Origin: an uncultured Bacteroidales bacterium
GTDB lineage: Bacteria; Bacteroidota; Bacteroidia; Bacteroidales; F082
Assembly: GCA_946410535.1 (NCBI GenBank)
Contig: CAMKAR010000090.1
Span: forward strand, 1-8,032
Direction: 5' to 3'
Length of the DNA stretch: 8,032 nucleotides
Made by a program: the position numbers and the translations under genes. The notes under the pieces were generated by a model. The model was not told the DNA's origin, did not search any database, and saw only the letters and a list, made by a program, of their open reading frames with translations. Position 1 is the stretch's first letter, and each line of letters starts with the position of its first letter. Shown one piece after another: positions 4,667 through 8,032 of the stretch.

Positions 4667-6436
4667 TTACAGCTTCACCAGCTTGACCACTTTACCCATC
4701 ACACCCGGACTGCCATAGTTGACCACATAAACACCAGCAGGCCAAGCGCTTGTATCAATATTCACGGTGGTTTCGAAGCGCACAAGCGGCAGCACGCAAT
4801 TGCCAACGATGTCATAGACGGCCACGTCGATGAAGCCCATCTCAGAGGTGCGTATCGTGAAGCCGTCGCGAATGGGATTGGGGGAAACCCCATCGGCGAT
4901 TTCCACCTCAGGGGTGGGCACGGAAGGCACCAAGGCTTTCCAAGAGGCTTCCCAACCCGCAGCCGTGATGCCGCAGTCGGAGCGAAACTCGACGCACATC
5001 ACGTTGCCCGACGACTGCACCCTGCCCGGACTTTGCGTGTTCCACCGCCCGATTTTTGGGGCATAGACGTTGTCGCCGTCATAAATCCAAAGGAAGTCGT
5101 AGTCAGGCTCCATGCCGAAACTGCTGAAATCCAGCTGAATGGTTGAAACGTCAGGGCCTTTGATGACCCAAATCCTGCGTTCGTCGTTGCCATAATTTGT
5201 ATGGTCGAGGCGGCCTTCCTCGCCTTCCAAAACGGTGACGGGCGTGCCTTCGTTGATGAGTTTGTAGTAATAGTTCCAGTCCCAATACGGCCCTGGGTCG
5301 GTGTGGGTTTGGTCGGGATAATGCTGATGGCCACGGATTTTGGTGCAGGCCTCCTCGCCGCCGAGGTCGTGGACACCGCTATTCAGCAATGTGCCGTTGT
5401 CCAAAGTGTCGCGATAGAAGGTGCGATGCCCGTCGATGGTTTCGTAGCGCGAGCAGATGTTACGCACCAAGTCGGCGGAAGAGCGATACATTGCCTCTGT
5501 GAAAAAACTCCAAATGTCGCCGTAAGCCTCATGTTCGATGCCGATGGTGTAGCCGTTGGCCGAGCGGGCGTGCCAAGCCTTGTCGGCCTCGCGCACCATC
5601 TGCGTGACTTGTCCGTCGACGGAACGGATGACATAATGCGCCGACACCTGCGCATCGCAGTTCTTGAACCAGCTGATGCAGCCCGCATAACTACCTTCAG
5701 TATAATGAATTACAACGGCACTCACTTCTTTGGTGCGAGGCTCAAAGTTGCACGGCGGCGCGGGGTCCCAAATGGCGGGCGGGTAGTCGGGACTGCGCGA
5801 AACACCCAATTCGGGAGCAGTGAGCAAGTCGTAATGCCCTGCAAAAACCGTCTTCAGGTCGATGTCATATTTCGGGAAGCCGAACTGGGCAGCCCTGACG
5901 CTGTCGTTGAGGAACACACACACCGAATAAAGCATCGACTGCATCGGATAGTCGTCCTTCCCCTCCCCTATCGGTAGCTCCGAAAGCCGATAGACGACGG
6001 ACAGATAGCCTTTGATTTCGGCGGCTTTGGCTTCCTTCGCCAAGCGAGTGAAAGCCATGGCGTAGGCCAACACATTCTTTTCGGGGTTTTCGAGGATTTC
6101 CGTTTCCGAAATGCCTGAAAGCTCCGCCACAAGGTGCAGGTTCTCACGGAAATAGTTCTTCCCGTCGCGCACCAGGCCCATCAAGCCGTAGGCGCGAGGC
6201 ATGGCATCGGGGCCGTCGTGATGGTAGTTGGCATCGGTCAGGTGATGGCAATGCGTGTTGGTGAACGAGATGGCCTCCAACAAGCCTCGTGGAACGTCGG
6301 GGCAGACTTCGTAGGCCGCGTTGAAGGCGGATGGATAGTTTTGTTTTTCCCTATGTTGGGAAAAAGCCAACAACGGCATCGAAAGAAGAAAAACCAATGT
6401 GATTTTGACTTGTTTCATCAGATGAATGTTTTTCAT
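4667..6436 (-). CDS. Secreted N-acetylmuramoyl-L-alanine amidase with lysozyme-like, CUB and T9SS type A domains
   Basis: This predicted cell-wall hydrolase cuts the amide between muramic acid and L-alanine. Signal peptide ends near LLAFSQ (22-27). Residues about 33-180 look like a lysozyme/SLT-type fold: VPRGLLEAISFTNT (48-61), YGLMGL (83-88), NLHLVAELSG (99-108) and NPEKNVLAYA (117-126). Amidase_2 covers about 236-395: VVIHYTEG with H244, SAHYVI (265-270), AWHA (287-290), IGIEHE (298-303) and RGH-x9-DPGP with H370 and D380; H244, H370 and D380 should bind zinc. A CUB domain follows (about 401-501; YDFLWIYDGD, GWEASW). A type A T9SS tail ends the protein (SPNPIRDGFTI, IDTSAWPAGVYVV, GKVVKLVKL). 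ATG 6436 overlaps the ATPase stop and has AAGGAA upstream; Met7 (6418) would also give a good signal peptide. Confidence 0.9.
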   Translation of the reverse strand: MKNIHLMKQVKITLVFLLSMPLLAFSQHREKQNYPSAFNAAYEVCPDVPRGLLEAISFTNTHCHHLTDANYHHDGPDAMPRAYGLMGLVRDGKNYFRENLHLVAELSGISETEILENPEKNVLAYAMAFTRLAKEAKAAEIKGYLSVVYRLSELPIGEGKDDYPMQSMLYSVCVFLNDSVRAAQFGFPKYDIDLKTVFAGHYDLLTAPELGVSRSPDYPPAIWDPAPPCNFEPRTKEVSAVVIHYTEGSYAGCISWFKNCDAQVSAHYVIRSVDGQVTQMVREADKAWHARSANGYTIGIEHEAYGDIWSFFTEAMYRSSADLVRNICSRYETIDGHRTFYRDTLDNGTLLNSGVHDLGGEEACTKIRGHQHYPDQTHTDPGPYWDWNYYYKLINEGTPVTVLEGEEGRLDHTNYGNDERRIWVIKGPDVSTIQLDFSSFGMEPDYDFLWIYDGDNVYAPKIGRWNTQSPGRVQSSGNVMCVEFRSDCGITAAGWEASWKALVPSVPTPEVEIADGVSPNPIRDGFTIRTSEMGFIDVAVYDIVGNCVLPLVRFETTVNIDTSAWPAGVYVVNYGSPGVMGKVVKLVKL

Positions 6437-7641
6437 AGTTCCTTGGTTGACAAAAACTGGCGCAAATGCATGTGCCTTATGCCTTGATAATCCTTGTTTT
6501 CGTAGAGTTCGTCCATCGATACCACATACTTCGGGTAGTTGTCCTTAATCAGCATCAGGTTGCCGAACTCACGCAAAACGGTTTCCTCCGTAGGCAACAA
6601 GTAGGTGACCTGAACATAAACAACGCTCTCGTTTCTTTTGGCCACAAAATCAATCTCGGCTTTTTGAAGATAACCTACCGTCACCTCATAGCCAAGACGC
6701 ACAAGATGCAGGTAAACAGCGTTTTCGATGATTTTCTCTATGCTTTGAGCCAAACCGCCTTGCACCAATGAGTTGCGGATTCCTATGTCCTCAAAATAAT
6801 ACTTGTCGTTGATTTCAAACAGGCGTTTCCCATGAATGTCATAACGATTGACGCGATGGATGATAAAAGCATTACACAAATAGTCCAAATAACTGAGGAT
6901 GACCTTTGTGGACGAATCCACCTGTTGGCTTTTCAAATATTTCACAATGCTGGTCGCGGAGAAGGGCTTGCCGATGTTGTCGCCAACAAACCGCACCAGA
7001 TTCTTCAACAGGGAAATGTTGCGAATGTCCTCACGTTCAACCACATCCTTCAGGATAATGGTATTGTAAACGCTTTGCAGATAATCGTTTACAAGATCTT
7101 TCTCGTCGAGACCGATTCGGCTCAACTGGGGCATTCCGCCATGGTTCAAATAACTAATCATCGACTGGTTATTGTCGGGCAACTGGTGGAAAACCAAAAA
7201 TTCCGAATAATCAAGGCTTTGGATGTGATACTCGACACAACGGCCAGAAAGATAAGTGCTCAATTCAGAAGAAAGCATTTTGGCGTTGCTCCCGGTGATG
7301 ACTATCTCACAGGCTTCACGGGTGTGCAGGCTTCGCAAGGCCAGTTCAAACTCGCTGATATTCTGAACTTCATCAACAAAAAGGTAGTTGTTTTCGCCCG
7401 AAATGAGTTTCCCTTCAACGTATTCCGTCAACTCGACATGGGAACGAATAAAGTTGAATCTTTCGTCATCCTTATCCACATAGATGATATTGTTTGACTT
7501 TTCCGCATCCAACAGATTGATAATCTGCTTCATAATAAAACTTTTCCCAACCCTGCGCTGGCCAGTAAGCGCAATAATCAGTCCCTTGCCGAAAAGGCGC
7601 ATCACTTTTCCCGTATAGTCAGGCCGATTGATGATTTCCAT
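6433..7641 (-). CDS. AAA_14/DUF4143 family ATP-binding protein
   Basis: The 402-aa protein belongs to the widespread ATPase group with an N-terminal AAA_14 domain and a C-terminal DUF4143 region; the biological role is not established. Walker A is TGQRRVGKS (26-34), Walker B is YLFVDEVQ (86-93), and the sensor-like strand is IVITGSNA (113-120), followed by YLSGR (130-134). Residues about 195-270 form a winged-helix-like section. The C-terminus resembles a PD-(D/E)XK nuclease fold: E307, GYEVTVGYLQKAEIDFVAKR (317-336) and VVYVQV (340-345), where the usual E-x-K is Q-V-T. I chose ATG 7641-7639 because the family begins at MEIINRPDY and a promoter lies just upstream; the frame stays open to 8007 but covers palindromic repeats. 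By eye its G+C is clearly below that of flanking genes, suggesting acquisition. Its TGA overlaps the amidase start. Confidence 0.88.
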   Translation of the reverse strand: MEIINRPDYTGKVMRLFGKGLIIALTGQRRVGKSFIMKQIINLLDAEKSNNIIYVDKDDERFNFIRSHVELTEYVEGKLISGENNYLFVDEVQNISEFELALRSLHTREACEIVITGSNAKMLSSELSTYLSGRCVEYHIQSLDYSEFLVFHQLPDNNQSMISYLNHGGMPQLSRIGLDEKDLVNDYLQSVYNTIILKDVVEREDIRNISLLKNLVRFVGDNIGKPFSATSIVKYLKSQQVDSSTKVILSYLDYLCNAFIIHRVNRYDIHGKRLFEINDKYYFEDIGIRNSLVQGGLAQSIEKIIENAVYLHLVRLGYEVTVGYLQKAEIDFVAKRNESVVYVQVTYLLPTEETVLREFGNLMLIKDNYPKYVVSMDELYENKDYQGIRHMHLRQFLSTKEL

Positions 7642-7663
7642 ATTCCCATGTGGTTTAACGGTG

Positions 7664-7693
7664 CAAATATAGGAAAATTTTGTGGAGTACAAG
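7664..7693 (-). promoter_or_regulatory. Bacteroidota-type promoter for the ATPase gene
   Basis: On the minus strand TATATTTG (7671-7664) is an exact TAnnTTTG -7 element, with CTTG (7693-7690) 18 bp upstream as a weak -33. The predicted leader to ATG 7641 is about 16 nt. Its placement excludes translation from the upstream Met codons of the long open frame. The amidase gene may be co-transcribed from here, as I saw no separate promoter just upstream of it. Confidence 0.55.
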
Positions 7694-7752
7694 AAACAAA
7701 TCTGTATAAAAATTGAATTTTGTTTCTTATAGAACACAAACATCCAACCGTT

Positions 7753-7767
7753 TTGCGGCTGCCGCAA
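7753..7767. repeat. Palindrome 1
   Basis: TTGCGGC and GCCGCAA are perfect 7-bp arms around a single T at 7760. Confidence 0.7.
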
Positions 7768-7809
7768 TGCGACAGCCCCCGCGCGTCTGAAAAACGCAAC
7801 CTCACGTAA

Positions 7810-7829
7810 CCGTAGGTCGCGACCTACGG
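7810..7829. repeat. Palindrome 2, perfect 20 bp
   Basis: The half CCGTAGGTCG (7810-7819) is followed immediately by its exact reverse complement CGACCTACGG (7820-7829), with no loop. This could be a protein-binding site or a cruciform-prone repeat unit. Confidence 0.8.
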
Positions 7830-7840
7830 CGGCGCAAAAC

Positions 7841-7859
7841 GGACGCACGCGGTGTGTCC
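7841..7859. repeat. Palindrome 3
   Basis: GGACGCAC (7841-7848) pairs with GTGTGTCC (7852-7859) over 8 positions, seven Watson-Crick and one G-T, around a 3-nt centre. Confidence 0.65.
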
Positions 7860-7884
7860 CTACAGCCACACACATAAAACACAC

Positions 7885-7913
7885 GTAGAGACGCCACATT
7901 GTGACGTCTCTAC
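7885..7913. repeat. Palindrome 4, 29 bp imperfect
   Basis: GTAGAGACG (7885-7893) pairs with CGTCTCTAC (7905-7913). After one C-A mismatch, CACA (7895-7898) pairs with TGTG (7900-7903) around T7899. Thirteen of fourteen positions pair. It would form the strongest hairpin in the region. Confidence 0.8.
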
Positions 7914-7921
7914 AATCATGC

Positions 7922-7938
7922 GGGAATTGCAAATTCCC
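7922..7938. repeat. Palindrome 5
   Basis: GGGAATT and AATTCCC are perfect 7-bp arms around GCA (7929-7931). Confidence 0.65.
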
Positions 7939-7952
7939 TGCTGGTTCCTTCT

Positions 7953-7969
7953 GCAAGCGGGACGCTTGC
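7953..7969. repeat. Palindrome 6
   Basis: GCAAGCG and CGCTTGC are perfect 7-bp arms around GGA (7960-7962). Confidence 0.65.
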
Positions 7970-8032
7970 GAACCGTTAATTCCCTTCTCAACGCTTCCGA
8001 ATTGCAAATCACGAGCGGTCGAAAGATGAGAT

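Larger units (their letters stand above)
7748..7969. repeat. Array of six short palindromes in a gene-free region
   Basis: The 7642-8032 stretch has no supportable gene. Within 222 bp lie six hairpin-forming palindromes: 7753-7767, 7810-7829, 7841-7859, 7885-7913, 7922-7938 and 7953-7969. An additional 10-bp inverted repeat, CCGTTTTGCG (7748-7757) and CGCAAAACGG (7833-7842), encloses the first two. Sequences of this style (for example GTAGAGACG hairpins) resemble dispersed intergenic palindromic repeats of REP/MITE type. Arms differ from one another, so this is not a CRISPR array. From 7970 to 8032 I see only an 11-bp word, GAATTGCAAAT, at 7999-8009 that also occurs at 7924-7934. Confidence 0.75.

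Noticed and set aside
5201..5977. Plus-strand open frame opposite the amidase
   Set aside because: Shadow of the amidase coding strand, whose catalytic motifs are unmistakable.
7748..7969. Possible CRISPR array
   Set aside because: The palindromes differ in sequence and spacing, there are no identical direct repeats with unique spacers, and no cas gene is present.
7642..8007. N-terminal extension of the ATPase frame to an ATG at 8007
   Set aside because: The extension translates the palindromic repeat region, has no family similarity and crosses the predicted ATPase promoter; the family starts at MEIINRPDY.

Overview
The window looks like a chromosomal segment of a Bacteroidota organism, most likely of the order Bacteroidales. 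The support is: two type IX secretion (T9SS) cargo proteins of both tail types, a DUF1573 lipoprotein, the yajC-ybbR-coaE neighbourhood, and three upstream regions with the TAnnTTTG -7 element typical of this phylum. Genus cannot be called from the sequence. All eight supported genes lie on the minus strand, so transcription runs from high to low coordinates.

Layout in transcription order: (1) 7642-8032 has no gene I can support and is packed with at least six short palindromes. (2) 6433-7641 encodes an AAA_14/DUF4143 ATPase in visibly more A/T-rich DNA. (3) 4667-6436 encodes a large secreted peptidoglycan amidase with a lysozyme-like N-terminal region, a CUB domain and a T9SS type A tail; it overlaps the ATPase by ATGA. 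(4) 3360-4583 encodes a PKD/CHU_C surface protein with a T9SS type B tail, with its own promoter. (5) 2905-3363 encodes a DUF1573 lipoprotein, again joined by an ATGA overlap. (6) 2484-2807 is yajC, 1496-2464 is a YbbR-domain protein, and 903-1499 is coaE (third ATGA overlap). (7) A promoter at 856-886 precedes the 5' part of iorA (1-787), which runs off the left edge.

The genes fall into three functional blocks: envelope and secreted proteins (amidase, CHU_C protein, DUF1573 lipoprotein); a housekeeping block (Sec accessory YajC, membrane-anchored YbbR protein, last step of coenzyme A synthesis); and amino-acid fermentation (indolepyruvate:ferredoxin oxidoreductase). I see no CRISPR array, rRNA, tRNA or transposase. 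The points most worth a second look are the palindrome array upstream of the ATPase, the multidomain amidase with a degenerate lytic-transglycosylase-like region, and a leader motif shared by iorA and yajC. I found no convincing wholly new system.
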